DNA of 64,000 bases from contig DASZRW010000029.1 in the NCBI GenBank assembly GCA_035549015.1, forward strand, positions 57,917-121,916, written 5' to 3'. Made by a program: the position numbers and the translations under genes. Origin of the DNA: JAFDZV01 sp035549015 (GTDB lineage Bacteria; Bacteroidota; Ignavibacteria; OLB7). Below the pieces are notes generated by a model that was not told the DNA's origin, ran no database searches, and saw nothing but the letters and a program-made list of their open reading frames with translations. Numbering within the stretch: position 1 is the stretch's first letter; every line of letters starts with the position of its first letter. This document shows, piece by piece, positions 25,876-35,084 of the stretch.

Positions 25876-26610
25876 GTGCGCCGCAGACGCATCAACGTGT
25901 ACGTTCAATACGCACAGGCAGTGAAAGCATTTCTGTTGCTGGTTCTCCCGGCACTCCTTCATACAGCGGCTCTGGCACAGACGGGACGTCCGGCCGATCC
26001 CAGGCATCGGATGTTCTCCGGTCGCATCACCTATCAGGTAACCAGCGAGAGCCCGGACTCCTCGATGCTCGAACTCTTCCGCAGCTTCGCCCCGGACAGA
26101 TATGTCGTTCTCTACGACAGCACCGGCCGGGTGAGGGTGACCGAGGAGGGGGCGAATGCACGCGTGGACATGATCGTGGATCGCAACCACTCCCGCTATC
26201 TGCAGGTGGAGCGAAGCGAGAAGCTCGCCTATATCCTGACGCGGAACAGTGTGGATAGTGGGCTTGCCCCAACGCAGCTTCGCGAGAGCGGCGTTACCGA
26301 TACCATCAACGGCGTGCCGTGCAGGCGATACCTGGTGCTCGCCTCTCCGTTCATCCGGAAGAACGCGATCGCCTACGTCTGGATCAACGACTCCGTTCGC
26401 GTGCCGATGGAGCGCGCCGAGTTCGACAACGACGAGAGCGGCTTCCGAGGCTTCTTCCCGCTTCCTCTGGTGATCGGCGGCGCCAACGGCCTGGTGATGA
26501 AGCTCGCCGTGACCGAGCGCTATGTCACCTCGTCGTATACCGCCACGCTGGAGCCCGGGCCGGTGCCGGGGGAAGCGTTCTCCATCCCGGCGGACTACGC
26601 CGTGCGATAG
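25876..26610 (+). CDS. Exported protein, DUF4412-like
   Basis: 244 aa from GTG 25876, with a signal peptide ending near TAALAQ; other GTG starts just downstream are possible. The mature part begins FSGRITYQVTSES and includes DTINGVPCRRYLVLA and AYVWINDSVRVPM, the layout of exported DUF4412/outer-membrane-carrier-like proteins that may bind a hydrophobic ligand. Lies 35 bp after another exported-protein gene, perhaps the same transcript. Confidence 0.65.
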   Translation: MRRRRINVYVQYAQAVKAFLLLVLPALLHTAALAQTGRPADPRHRMFSGRITYQVTSESPDSSMLELFRSFAPDRYVVLYDSTGRVRVTEEGANARVDMIVDRNHSRYLQVERSEKLAYILTRNSVDSGLAPTQLRESGVTDTINGVPCRRYLVLASPFIRKNAIAYVWINDSVRVPMERAEFDNDESGFRGFFPLPLVIGGANGLVMKLAVTERYVTSSYTATLEPGPVPGEAFSIPADYAVR

Positions 26611-26842
26611 CCGCTGGGGGCGTTCGGCTTTGCAGAGTGCCCGGCGGCGTTCCGGTTCCGATCCGAACATCTCCTCAGCATGCTTTGCGTTGCGTACGTT
26701 CACATGCGTGCGCATCGTCGCTCCGTATATTCTCCGCATAGCGAGCAACGCAACGGCTGCCATCGGAAACGGCTGAACGCCGTTGCCTGCAGGACCATGC
26801 GGAGCTCGACGTTCGAAGCTTCAACAACAGGAAGATCATTGA

Positions 26843-27589
26843 ATGGCGCGACTACAGGACAGGGTGGCGATCGTTACCGGCGCTGCCGTTGGCAATGGCC
26901 AGGCATTCTGCCAGCGGCTTGCCCGTGAAGGGGCGCGTGTGATGATTGCGGATATCGCCGATGCATCGGAGGCGATCGAGAAAGTGCGCGAGCAGGGGGG
27001 GGAGATAGATGCGGTTCACGTGGACGTGACCAGCGAGGAGCAGACGCAGATGATGGCACGCAGAACCCTGGAGCGCTTCGGCCGCATCGATATCCTGGTG
27101 AACAATGTCGGCCTCTATCACGAGGAGCCGTTCGAGCTGATCTCCTTCGACGAATGGCGGCGGATGCTCTCGGTGAATCTGGACAGTCTGTTCCTCACCA
27201 CGAAGGCTGCGCTGCCGGCAATGAAGTCGCAGGGGTTCGGCCGCATCATCGCGCTCAGCTCCGATACCATCTGGCTCGGCACGCCGTATCTTGTGCATTA
27301 TGTGACGTCGAAGATGGGAGTGATCGGCTTCATCCGGTCGCTCGCGAGCGAGGTGGGGAAGTATGGAATCACAGTGAACGCCATCACCGTTGGCCTTACG
27401 GCAACGCAGCGCCCTCCGAACGAGAAGCTGGTTGGAAGCATACTGGAGCATCTGCTGCCGCAGCAGGCCGTGCACCGCGCGGACGAGCCGGAGGATATCG
27501 CCGGAGTGGTTGCGTTCCTTGCGTCGCCCGAATCATCCATCATCTCGGGCCAGACGTTGAACGTGGATGGCGGCATCGCGAGACACTGA
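26843..27589 (+). CDS. Short-chain dehydrogenase/reductase
   Basis: 248 aa classical SDR. The cofactor motif reads TGAAVGNGQ (variant of TGxxxGxG), with NNVG, active-site Ser in ALSSDTIW and YVTSK as the Tyr-x3-Lys pair. ADIAD after the second strand suggests NAD(H) preference. The C-terminus has SIISGQTLNVDGG, typical of FabG-like and sugar or alcohol dehydrogenases. Substrate unknown; no operon partner. Confidence 0.9.
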   Translation: MARLQDRVAIVTGAAVGNGQAFCQRLAREGARVMIADIADASEAIEKVREQGGEIDAVHVDVTSEEQTQMMARRTLERFGRIDILVNNVGLYHEEPFELISFDEWRRMLSVNLDSLFLTTKAALPAMKSQGFGRIIALSSDTIWLGTPYLVHYVTSKMGVIGFIRSLASEVGKYGITVNAITVGLTATQRPPNEKLVGSILEHLLPQQAVHRADEPEDIAGVVAFLASPESSIISGQTLNVDGGIARH

Positions 27590-27684
27590 CGGAACGATGA
27601 GAGAGGAACGATGAGATAGTGCAGCGCGCGTTCGGCGGATTCAGGTCGGGGCGGCGCAGGTTCATGTGGTATCGGTGGGGCCAA

Positions 27685-27726
27685 TACATGATACATGGCC
27701 GGGAGTACATGATACATGGCCGGGAG
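27685..27726 (+). repeat. Two perfect 21-bp tandem copies
   Basis: The 21-bp unit starting TACATGATACATGGCC occurs at 27685-27705 and 27706-27726. It lies in the spacer before the small membrane-protein gene; each unit contains ACATGATACATG. Confidence 0.9.
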
Positions 27727-27845
27727 TTCGGGAGTGCCGTCGGCGCAGGGGGGCGATGCAGGACTTCGGCGCGCTCCCACGGCAACACCGCGCGCATGGT
27801 GCCCATCGCATCACGGCCAACAATCGATCAACAACCATCACCGCA

Positions 27846-28244
27846 ATGCCCATTCGAATAGTCGTGAATGGTCGCGAGGTCAAGAACCCGCATGTGAAGC
27901 GCCTGCTTGCGCCCATGGTACTGCTCATGGTGTTCATGCTGATGGTGCTGGTAACGTTCGTCCTCCTTCCGCTGATCGGTCTGGCTGTTGGTGCCGGTCT
28001 GGCGCTCGCGGCGGCCGGTGCAGGAACGGTGCTGATCGGCGTACCGATTGCCCGGGCGCGGATGCGCGCGCCTGGCCGGTCGAGCGCAAAACATACTCGT
28101 GCCGTGGATGTTCGGTTCAGGGATGTTCGCAGTTCGGACGGTGGCGAGCCGGATGCGGAGAGGTCCGATGCCGACGAACCGGATGTCCGGGGGGAGCTTC
28201 CCGAATCGCGCAGGAAGGAGACCGGGGAGGAGGAAACTTTTTGA
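27846..28244 (+). CDS. Small membrane protein of unknown function
   Basis: 132 aa. A basic cytoplasmic start (MPIRIVVNGREVKNPHVKR) precedes two hydrophobic segments (about residues 22-60, rich in Leu, Val and Gly), then a charged tail rich in Arg, Asp and Glu. No family recognised. A terminator-like hairpin follows 22 bp downstream. Confidence 0.6.
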   Translation: MPIRIVVNGREVKNPHVKRLLAPMVLLMVFMLMVLVTFVLLPLIGLAVGAGLALAAAGAGTVLIGVPIARARMRAPGRSSAKHTRAVDVRFRDVRSSDGGEPDAERSDADEPDVRGELPESRRKETGEEETF

Positions 28245-28265
28245 CGATGACTCCGTAGGAAGTCA

Positions 28266-28298
28266 GGCGCATGCTGTATCCGCTCCGCAGCATGCGCC
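28266..28298 (+). terminator. Hairpin after the small membrane protein
   Basis: Perfect 11-bp stem GGCGCATGCTG / CAGCATGCGCC (28266-28276 with 28288-28298), followed by TTCGCGTTTC. Confidence 0.7.
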
Positions 28299-28354
28299 TT
28301 CGCGTTTCTGCCGGACGCGTTACCGCACAGAACACCTAACCCGGAGTTTCTCAG

Positions 28355-28882
28355 ATGATCACCAAGAACGACCTGCTCGAATCGATGATTCATGAGGCCA
28401 ATGTCTGCAAGCATCTGCACGGGAAGATCCCGCCGGATGGCTTCGACTTCAGGCCGACGCCCGGGCAGCGCAGTACATTGGAGCTTCTTCGCTACCTCTC
28501 GCTTGTTGGCATCGCAGCCACGCGTTCGATAATCGAGGGGAGCTGGGATGTATGGGGTGCCTATGCCGAGGCAGCCAGGCAGATGGCGCCCGAGGATTTT
28601 CCTGGAGCAATGGATCGCCAGATGGAGGAACTGCGCGCTCTGTTCGCCCGCTTCAGCGACGAGGAGTTCGCCACACGACGCGTGCAGCTTCCGTGGCGCG
28701 ATGACGTGACGCTGGAGCATGCCGTCTTCGATACGGTATACAAGTGGTTCGTGGGATACAAGATGCAGCTCTTCCTCTATCTCAAGCTCATGGGACGCGC
28801 GGAGCTCGGAACGTTGAACTGCTGGCGTGGTTCCGATCCGATATCCCGTCCGGAACCCGTGGAGCCGGCCGTGGCCGGGTAG
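28355..28882 (+). CDS. DinB/YfiT-like putative metalloenzyme
   Basis: 175 aa four-helix-bundle type protein. LLESMIHEANVCKHLHGKI at the start and VYKWFVGYKMQLFLYLKLMG near the end match the helices that carry metal ligands in DinB-like proteins, although the usual second and third histidines are not evident at the expected places. Such proteins often act as thiol transferases or are of unknown role. Bacillithiol biosynthesis is implied elsewhere in the window (bshB1), which fits. Confidence 0.55.
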   Translation: MITKNDLLESMIHEANVCKHLHGKIPPDGFDFRPTPGQRSTLELLRYLSLVGIAATRSIIEGSWDVWGAYAEAARQMAPEDFPGAMDRQMEELRALFARFSDEEFATRRVQLPWRDDVTLEHAVFDTVYKWFVGYKMQLFLYLKLMGRAELGTLNCWRGSDPISRPEPVEPAVAG

Positions 28883-29023
28883 GAATGCCGGCTGCATTGA
28901 ATCGATCGGCATGCCCGGTTGATCGCTCGAACACGATGCACGCGCCGGAGCCGGACATGCATCGCAACGAGACTTCGGCCGCGAACGCCGATCACGATCG
29001 TGAAAAGAATTACACTCACCCGC

Positions 29024-29053
29024 TTGCACAACCGTACAGGCGGGTTTTATATT
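29024..29053 (+). promoter_or_regulatory. Promoter of tRNA-Leu
   Basis: TTGCAC (29024-29029) and TATATT (29048-29053) are 18 bp apart; read as a Bacteroidota promoter the -7 is TATATTCG, near TAnnTTTG. The tRNA begins 17 nt after TATATT. Confidence 0.65.
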
Positions 29054-29069
29054 CGCAGTCCTCTTTTGA

Positions 29070-29152
29070 GCGGAAGTGGTGAAATTGGCAGACACGCCAT
29101 CTTGAGGGGGTGGTGCCCACAAGGCGTGCGGGTTCAAGTCCCGCCTTCCGCA
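29070..29152 (+). tRNA. tRNA-Leu(GAG)
   Basis: Acceptor GCGGAAG (29070) pairs with CTTCCGC ending at 29151; the discriminator is A. Anticodon stem-loop CCATC-TTGAGGG-GGTGG gives GAG. A class II variable arm (TGCCCACAAGGCG) and a T-arm with GTTCAAGTC follow. CCA is not encoded. Confidence 0.95.
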
Positions 29153-29157
29153 CTCGC

Positions 29158-29183
29158 AATGCCTCGGCGCAAGCCGGGGCATT
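29158..29183 (+). terminator. Terminator-like hairpin after tRNA-Leu
   Basis: 11-bp stem AATGCCTCGGC / GCCGGGGCATT with a GCAA tetraloop (29158-29168 with 29173-29183), then TGTATGTT. It ends 13 nt before the next start codon. Confidence 0.65.
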
Positions 29184-29196
29184 TGTATGTTCGGCC

Positions 29197-30021
29197 ATGC
29201 CGGAACCGATCGTTCGTATGCTCGTCGGCATCGTTGCCGCAGGACTGATTGCCGCGCTCGCGCATCGCGTGCGATTCCTCAGCACGTCCGGTGCGTGGGC
29301 AACCTTCGCGCTCGGTGCGCTGGTCTTCGGCACGGGCGGCGTGGCGTGGAGCGTTCCGCTCATCACCTTCTTCATACTCAGCAGTCTTCTCTCGCGATTC
29401 GGCCCGCGGCGCAAGCGGATGATGGCGCAGCGGCTGGAGCGTGTGTTCGAGAAGGGGTCCACGCGCGATGCCGGACAGGTTGCCGCGAACGGAGGCGTTG
29501 CCGGAGTCATCGCTCTCGCCAACCTGATCGTACCCGATCCGATCTGGTTTCCTGCCTATCTGGGGGCGCTGGCCGCGGCTGCTGCGGATACGTGGGGCAC
29601 GGAGATCGGTGTGCTCGCAACCGGACGCACGATATCGATCGCCGGCTTCAGAGTTGTCGAGCCCGGCAGCTCGGGCGGAATATCGCTTCCCGGCACGCTG
29701 GGTGCATTCGCGGGCGCCTGCTCCGTTGCGCTTGCCGGCATGCCGTGGGAGGGATTGCCGCTCCGTGCGCTTCTCATTGTTCCGGCCGCCGGCATGATCG
29801 GCATGCTGGCGGACAGCCTTGCCGGTGCGATTCTTCAGGCACGCTATCGCTGCGGGACCTGCGGCATCGTCACCGAGCAGCGCACGCACTGCGGCAGTAC
29901 GCCAACGCTTGCGGCGGGCCGCGCCTGGATCACCAACGACGTCGTGAACCTCCTCTGCTGCGCCGTCGGGGCGCTTGCCGCCGCGCTCAGCTTCCTGCTT
30001 CCGGGCCTTCGCGCACGATAG
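29197..30021 (+). CDS. DUF92 (VTE6-like) membrane protein
   Basis: 274 aa polytopic membrane protein. AALAAAAADTWGTEIGVL, PGSSGGISLPGTLGAFAGA and MIGMLADSLAGAILQARY are the hallmark blocks of the DUF92/TIGR00297 family, whose plant member VTE6 is a phytyl-phosphate kinase. The C-terminal CGTCG and HCG cysteine motif is also typical. ATG 29197 is chosen; the longer upstream frame runs through the tRNA. It may act with the VTE5-like protein at 5812 in prenol salvage, which is inference. Confidence 0.85.
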   Translation: MPEPIVRMLVGIVAAGLIAALAHRVRFLSTSGAWATFALGALVFGTGGVAWSVPLITFFILSSLLSRFGPRRKRMMAQRLERVFEKGSTRDAGQVAANGGVAGVIALANLIVPDPIWFPAYLGALAAAAADTWGTEIGVLATGRTISIAGFRVVEPGSSGGISLPGTLGAFAGACSVALAGMPWEGLPLRALLIVPAAGMIGMLADSLAGAILQARYRCGTCGIVTEQRTHCGSTPTLAAGRAWITNDVVNLLCCAVGALAAALSFLLPGLRAR

Positions 30022-30495
30022 CGCCCCGCGCGGACCGCTCCCGGCGGGTCCCGGGGGAGCCGGATCGGCCATCCCGACGGCCGCCGTCCGCGCCATCCCC
30101 GCTGCCAACCAGCGGCCGCCATCCACTGCATAATCTTCCGCATCCCGTCGGCGGGGCCGATCGTTCGGTGCGGCGCTCCGTGCGCGCCGCGGTGAGCGCT
30201 CCATGCAGCGCGCTTCCGGAGATGGAGCCGGCCGGAATACGTGCGAAGGCCCCGCACTCCGGATCGCCATACAGGCCTTGCCCCGCAAGGCTTCCGTGCC
30301 GGCAGGCCGGTGCTCCGCCTGCTCCGCGCGGGCGCCTGCCTCACGCGGCCGCTGAACTACCCTCAGGCCCACCCCGAACGCGGACTCGCGTTCACCATGA
30401 AGTTCATGTAAAGTCGTGTGTATTAATATGCAGACTCTTGCATTTATATGCCGAAGGCTCTATCTTTGCACCTGAGAGTTCAATTATCCCGGGAG
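30022..30495 (+). other. Leader of the arginine operon
   Basis: 474-bp spacer. The left 390 bp are GC-rich with no supported gene or named RNA; the right end carries the arginine promoter/operator and the short leader of argC. Confidence 0.5.
30419..30469 (+). promoter_or_regulatory. Tandem ARG-box-like operators overlapping the argC promoter
   Basis: Two AT-rich near-palindromes, TGTATTAATATGCA (30419-30432) and TGCATTTATATGCC (30439-30452), have centres 20 bp apart, like paired ArgR boxes. The second overlaps a Bacteroidota promoter: TTG at 30439-30441, 20 nt, then TATCTTTG at 30462-30469. ArgR bound here would block initiation. argR is the fifth gene of the operon, implying feedback. Confidence 0.65.
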
Positions 30496-31530
30496 ATGTA
30501 CAGAGGCGTGTCGCAGCAGATCACGGTTTCCATCATTGGTGCCACGGGCTACTCCGGAACGGAGTTGCTCAGGATCCTGGTGCGTCACCCTCGGGTGGCT
30601 CTTGGTGCGCTCATCGCTGGCAACTCGGCTGGCCGGAAGATCTGCGAGGTCGTCCCTGCCCTCTGGGGAAGGTTGGACACCATGGTCCAGACCTATTCTC
30701 CCGATGCCGTTGCCGAAAGCGATCTGGCTTTCATCGCACTCCCCTCAGGCGAAGCGATGAGGATCGTGCCGGAGCTGCTGGAGCGCGGTGTGCGGGTAAT
30801 CGATCTGGGGGGTGACTTCAGGCTTGCAGAAGCCGGGAGCTACCGCGAATACTATGGTCGTGAGCACACTGCGCCCGAACTGTTGCCGGCGGTCTACGGG
30901 CTGCCGGAATTGCATCGCGATTCGGTGCGTGGGAAACAGCTGGTGGCGAATCCGGGCTGCTATCCCACAAGCGCAATCCTCCCGCTGGCTCCACTGCTCG
31001 GGGCCGGCGTTGTCGAGCGGGATGGGATCGTGATCTGCTCCATGTCCGGCGTTTCCGGCGCCGGACGTACCGCATCGCAGGACTTCTCCTTCTGCGAGGT
31101 CAACGAGTCGGTCCGAGCATATCGGGTCGGCCGGCATCAGCACATTCCGGAGATCGCCGCGGCACTCGCGGCTTCGGCCGGAGGCAGCGTGGCGATGAGC
31201 TTCACACCCCATCTGGTGCCGATCACACGCGGCATCCATACCACTATCAGCGCGCGTTTATCGAACGGCGTGGGGGCTGCGGAGATCGAGAATGTGCTGC
31301 GTGAGAGTTATGGCTCCGAGCCGTTCGTACGGCTTACCGGCTCGGTGCCGCCGGAAGTGAAGAATGTTGCCGGCACGAACCGGGCGGACATCGGGTGGCA
31401 TGCCGACGAGGCGGCCCGCCAGCTGACACTGCTCTGCGTGATCGACAATCTCGTGAAGGGCGCGGCCGGCCAGGCGGTGCAGAACATGAATATCCTGTTC
31501 GACTACGAGGAAAGCGAGGGACTGCTATGA
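30496..31530 (+). CDS. argC: N-acetyl-gamma-glutamyl-phosphate reductase
   Basis: 344 aa. NADPH-dependent reduction of N-acetylglutamyl phosphate to the semialdehyde, third step of arginine synthesis. GATGYSGTELLR is the nucleotide-binding start, NPGCYPTSA carries the catalytic Cys, and HQHIPEI and GIHTTI blocks are typical. ATG 30496 is preceded by GGGAG. An in-frame upstream ATG at 30448 lies within the operator and is unlikely. The stop overlaps argJ (ATGA). Confidence 0.95.
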   Translation: MYRGVSQQITVSIIGATGYSGTELLRILVRHPRVALGALIAGNSAGRKICEVVPALWGRLDTMVQTYSPDAVAESDLAFIALPSGEAMRIVPELLERGVRVIDLGGDFRLAEAGSYREYYGREHTAPELLPAVYGLPELHRDSVRGKQLVANPGCYPTSAILPLAPLLGAGVVERDGIVICSMSGVSGAGRTASQDFSFCEVNESVRAYRVGRHQHIPEIAAALAASAGGSVAMSFTPHLVPITRGIHTTISARLSNGVGAAEIENVLRESYGSEPFVRLTGSVPPEVKNVAGTNRADIGWHADEAARQLTLLCVIDNLVKGAAGQAVQNMNILFDYEESEGLL

Positions 31531-32756
31531 ATATCGATGATGGGATGATGGAACTGACGGAAATCAGTGGCGGCGTGACCGCCGCTCTCGGTTTTGTGGC
31601 TGCCGGTATGCATTGCGGTATCCGCAAGAAGAAGCTGGACCTCGCGATTCTGCGTTCAAGGGTTCCCGCTTCCGTTGCCGGCGTCTTCACCATGAACAAG
31701 GCGCAGGCCGCGCCGATCATCGTGGACAAGCTGCAGCTGAAGCGCACCGATTGCTGCAGCGCGATCGTGGTGAACAGCGGCAATGCCAACGCATGCACCG
31801 GCGAGCGCGGCCTGAACGACGCCTGGCACATGGTGCGCGTGGCCGCTGCCGCGCTCGGCGTTCCGGCCGATGAGGTGCTCGTCTCCTCCACCGGCGTGAT
31901 CGGCCAGTACCTACCCATCGAGGCCATCGCCGACGGCATCACCCAGCTCGTTCCGTTTCTGGAGCAGGAGGGGGGGCACGACGCCGCCGAGGCGATCATG
32001 ACCACGGACACGTTCGCCAAGGAATTCGCGGTCAGCTACCAGATGGGGGAGAGGACCATCACCATCGGTTCGATGGCGAAGGGTTCCGGGATGATCGCGC
32101 CGAACATGGCGACGGTGCTCGGCTTCGTCGCCACGGATGCGGCCATCTCCACGCCCCTTCTGCAGCAGGCGCTGCGGGGCGCCATCGCGCGCTCCTTCAA
32201 CCGCGTGAGCGTGGATGGCGACACCAGCACGAACGACATGGTGATCGCGCTCGCCAACGGCGAGTCCGGTACGCCGATGATCGCCGAGGGGAGCAGCGAG
32301 TACGTGGCGTTCTATACCGCCCTGGAATACCTGTTGACGAAGCTCGCGAAGATGATTGCCCGCGACGGCGAGGGGGCAACCAAGCTGATCGAGGTGGTTG
32401 TTCGCGCCGCCGCCACGGAGGAAGAGGCGGAGATCGCGGCGCGGGCCATCGCCAATTCCAATCTGGTGAAGACCGCCATCCACGGCGAGGATGCCAACTG
32501 GGGGCGCATCATCGCGGCCGTTGGATACTCCGGCATCGAGTTCGATCCGGAGGCGATCACGATCGCGCTCAACCAGGTGCCGGTGCTGCTGCCGAACTAC
32601 GAGATCGTGATCGATGAGGATCGCGCCAAGGCCGCGCTTGCATCGGAGTGTGTGATGATCGAGGTGAACCTTGGCCGCGGAAGCGACGAGGCCACCTTCT
32701 GGACGTGCGATCTCTCCAAGGAATACGTTCACATCAACGCGAGCTATCGTTCCTGA
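31527..32756 (+). CDS. argJ: Bifunctional ornithine acetyltransferase/N-acetylglutamate synthase
   Basis: 409 aa. Moves the acetyl group from N-acetylornithine to glutamate, closing the acetyl cycle so that argA and argE are not needed. The self-cleavage and nucleophile site is in KGSGMIAPNMATVLGF (Thr of MAT). KKLDLAILRS, NSGNANACTG and DGDTSTNDM are family blocks. ATG 31527 overlaps the argC stop and the stop overlaps the argB start. Confidence 0.96.
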   Translation: MNIDDGMMELTEISGGVTAALGFVAAGMHCGIRKKKLDLAILRSRVPASVAGVFTMNKAQAAPIIVDKLQLKRTDCCSAIVVNSGNANACTGERGLNDAWHMVRVAAAALGVPADEVLVSSTGVIGQYLPIEAIADGITQLVPFLEQEGGHDAAEAIMTTDTFAKEFAVSYQMGERTITIGSMAKGSGMIAPNMATVLGFVATDAAISTPLLQQALRGAIARSFNRVSVDGDTSTNDMVIALANGESGTPMIAEGSSEYVAFYTALEYLLTKLAKMIARDGEGATKLIEVVVRAAATEEEAEIAARAIANSNLVKTAIHGEDANWGRIIAAVGYSGIEFDPEAITIALNQVPVLLPNYEIVIDEDRAKAALASECVMIEVNLGRGSDEATFWTCDLSKEYVHINASYRS

Positions 32757-33640
32757 TGGAACAGGGCGTACACGATAACGGCATCGCCGGCGCACATGCG
32801 CTTCCGGAGGCAACGGAGCGTGCCGGCCTGCGCGGGAAGACGGTGGTTGTGAAGTACGGCGGTGCGGCCATGGATCTCGCCGAGGCGAAGGATGCGCTCG
32901 CCGCCGATGCGGCCGCGCTCCGGGCCGCAGGCGTGAACCTGGTGATCGTACACGGCGGCGGCAACGACATCACCGATCTGGCCGCGCGCCTCGGCATCGA
33001 GACGGAGTTCGTGGAGGGGCATCGCGTCACCAGCGCGGCAATGCTGGACGTGGCCACGATGGTGCTCGCCGGACGCATCAACAAGGATCTGGTTCTGCGC
33101 CTTGCGAAGCAGGGAGGCCGGGCGATCGGGCTGAGCGGTCTGGACAACAACCTCATCACTGCGCGCAGGCGCGCGAGCGGCCCGGATCTGGGGCAGGTTG
33201 GCGAGGTGGCCGGCGTGAACGCCGGGTTCCTTCGGATGCTCCTCTCTGCCGGGCTGCTGCCGGTTCTGGCGCCGCTCGGCATCGGCGAGGATGGGACGGC
33301 GTACAACATCAACGCGGATCTCGCGGCCGGTGCGGTCGCCGCGGCGCTGGATGCCTCCGTGCTTCTCTACATGAGCAACGTGGATGGCGTGATGGCGAAC
33401 GGCGTGAAACTGGATGCGCTGAGCGAGAGCCGCGCGCTCGGGATGATCGCGGCGAAGACGATCGCCGGCGGGATGATCCCGAAGGTGGAGGCCGCGCTTC
33501 ATGCGGCAAAAGCCGGTGCGCGCTCCGTGCGCATCGTTGATGGCTCGCAGCCGCACGCACTTGCTGCGGCGCTTGCCAATCCGGAATCGGGAACAACTAT
33601 CCTACGGGAACAACAGGCCCCTGTCTATCAGGAATCGTAG
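32756..33640 (+). CDS. argB: N-acetylglutamate kinase
   Basis: 294 aa amino-acid kinase. VVKYGGAAM is the phosphate-binding lysine motif, VIVHGGGNDI the glycine-rich loop, GRINKDLVLRL and NADLAAGAVAAAL the remaining signatures. It phosphorylates N-acetylglutamate, usually the feedback-inhibited step. The start codon shares one base with the argJ stop (TGATG). Confidence 0.95.
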   Translation: MEQGVHDNGIAGAHALPEATERAGLRGKTVVVKYGGAAMDLAEAKDALAADAAALRAAGVNLVIVHGGGNDITDLAARLGIETEFVEGHRVTSAAMLDVATMVLAGRINKDLVLRLAKQGGRAIGLSGLDNNLITARRRASGPDLGQVGEVAGVNAGFLRMLLSAGLLPVLAPLGIGEDGTAYNINADLAAGAVAAALDASVLLYMSNVDGVMANGVKLDALSESRALGMIAAKTIAGGMIPKVEAALHAAKAGARSVRIVDGSQPHALAAALANPESGTTILREQQAPVYQES

Positions 33641-33659
33641 TACGAGAGGAGACGCACAC

Positions 33660-34628
33660 GTGAAGAACGACTTTCTTTCGCTGACCGACATCACGAGCAC
33701 CGATCTGATGGAGCTCTTCGAACTCGCCGACGAGTTGAAGATGAACACGCACGCCCGCCCGCTGGAGGGGAAGAGCATTGCGCTGATCTTCCAGAAGCCG
33801 TCGCTGCGAACGCGAGCATCGTTCGAGGTGGGGGTGTATCAGCTCGGCGGGCATTCCGTGGTTCTCCTGCAGGAGAGCATCGGCATCGGCACGCGCGAGA
33901 AGGCGTCGGACGTTGCCCGCGTTCTCTCGCGCTATGCCGGCATGATCGTTGCGCGCGTGTTCGATCACGCCGTGTTGACGGAGATGGCGGAGCATGCCTC
34001 GGTGCCGGTGATCAATGCGCTCAGCGACATGGGCCATCCCTGCCAGCTGCTGGCCGATCTCTACACGATGCGGCAGCACAACCGGCTGTGGCCGGGAGTG
34101 AAGGTTGTCTACGTTGGCGACGGCAACAACATGGCGCATTCCTGGCTGGAGGCCGCGACGCTCTATCCGCTGCATCTGGTGATCGCCACGCCGGAGGGAT
34201 ACGAGCCGGATGCCCGGTTCGTGGAGCTTGCAACCGAAAGCGGGCTCAGCACCGTGGAGATCGTGCGCGATCCCGTGGCCGCCGCACAGGATGCGGACGT
34301 GATCTATACGGACGTCTGGGCCAGCATGGGGCAGGAATCGGAGGCTGCGGAGCGCCGCCGGGCGTTTGCAGATTATCAGGTGGATTTTCGTTTATTGAAC
34401 GTCGCACAGCCCAACTGTGTGGTGATGCATTGCCTTCCGGCGCATCGCGGTGAGGAGATCAGTGCCGAGGTCATCGAGGGCGGCCATTCGATCGTCTTCG
34501 ATCAGGCGGAGAATCGTCTCCACGTTCAAAAGGCACTCATGACCCGGCTCTTCGATCGCTGGACCGCCATGCGCGCCGCTGCTGCCTCGGAAGAGCAGTA
34601 CGCGCTTTCACTATTCGGTCGATGTTGA
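33660..34628 (+). CDS. argF: Ornithine carbamoyltransferase
   Basis: 322 aa from GTG 33660, preceded by GAGAGGAG. SLRTRASFEVG binds carbamoyl phosphate, HPCQLLADL and MHCLPAHRGEE are OTC signatures. The HCLP motif and the general layout indicate ornithine rather than the N-succinylornithine used by many Bacteroidetes. Product is citrulline. Confidence 0.95.
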   Translation: MKNDFLSLTDITSTDLMELFELADELKMNTHARPLEGKSIALIFQKPSLRTRASFEVGVYQLGGHSVVLLQESIGIGTREKASDVARVLSRYAGMIVARVFDHAVLTEMAEHASVPVINALSDMGHPCQLLADLYTMRQHNRLWPGVKVVYVGDGNNMAHSWLEAATLYPLHLVIATPEGYEPDARFVELATESGLSTVEIVRDPVAAAQDADVIYTDVWASMGQESEAAERRRAFADYQVDFRLLNVAQPNCVVMHCLPAHRGEEISAEVIEGGHSIVFDQAENRLHVQKALMTRLFDRWTAMRAAAASEEQYALSLFGRC

Positions 34629-34634
34629 TATCCC

Positions 34635-35084
34635 ATGAGCAAGTCCAGCCGTCACTTCGCCATCAAGCAGATCATCACATCCAATGTGGTCTCCAGCCAG
34701 GAGGATCTGCGACAATATCTCGAGCAGGATGGATTCGATGTGACGCAGGCAACGCTCTCCCGTGATATGAAGGAGCTGGGCGTAGCGCGCGCCAACACGT
34801 CCGATGGTCTGCGGTACGTGCTGCGCCCGGAACTGGAGGAGCATCGCCTGAAGGCCCTCCTCAGCTACGAGGTGGAGTCGATAGAGTCCAACGAATCCGT
34901 GATCATCGTGAAAACCCTGCCGGGCCGGGCCCAGGGGGTTGCCGAGCTGATCGACACGTTCCACGATATCGACGTTATCGGCACGATCGCCGGCGACAAC
35001 ACGATCTTCATCGCGCCGGCCTCCACAAAGAAGATTCCGCGCATCGTTGCGCGGCTCCGCGAAATAATCGCCGAGGGAGAATAG
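34635..35084 (+). CDS. argR: Arginine repressor ArgR
   Basis: 149 aa. The N-terminal winged helix has SSQEDLRQYLEQDGFDVTQATLSRDMKELG (recognition helix around ATLSRD), and the C-terminal hexamerisation/arginine-binding domain includes GTIAGDNTIFI. It lies 6 bp after argF and likely controls the tandem boxes at 30419-30452. Confidence 0.96.
   Translation: MSKSSRHFAIKQIITSNVVSSQEDLRQYLEQDGFDVTQATLSRDMKELGVARANTSDGLRYVLRPELEEHRLKALLSYEVESIESNESVIIVKTLPGRAQGVAELIDTFHDIDVIGTIAGDNTIFIAPASTKKIPRIVARLREIIAEGE

Noticed and set aside
27590..27845. Open frame extending the small membrane-protein gene upstream through the 21-bp repeats
   Set aside because: The residues are low-complexity and the ATG at 27846 gives a normal membrane-protein start.
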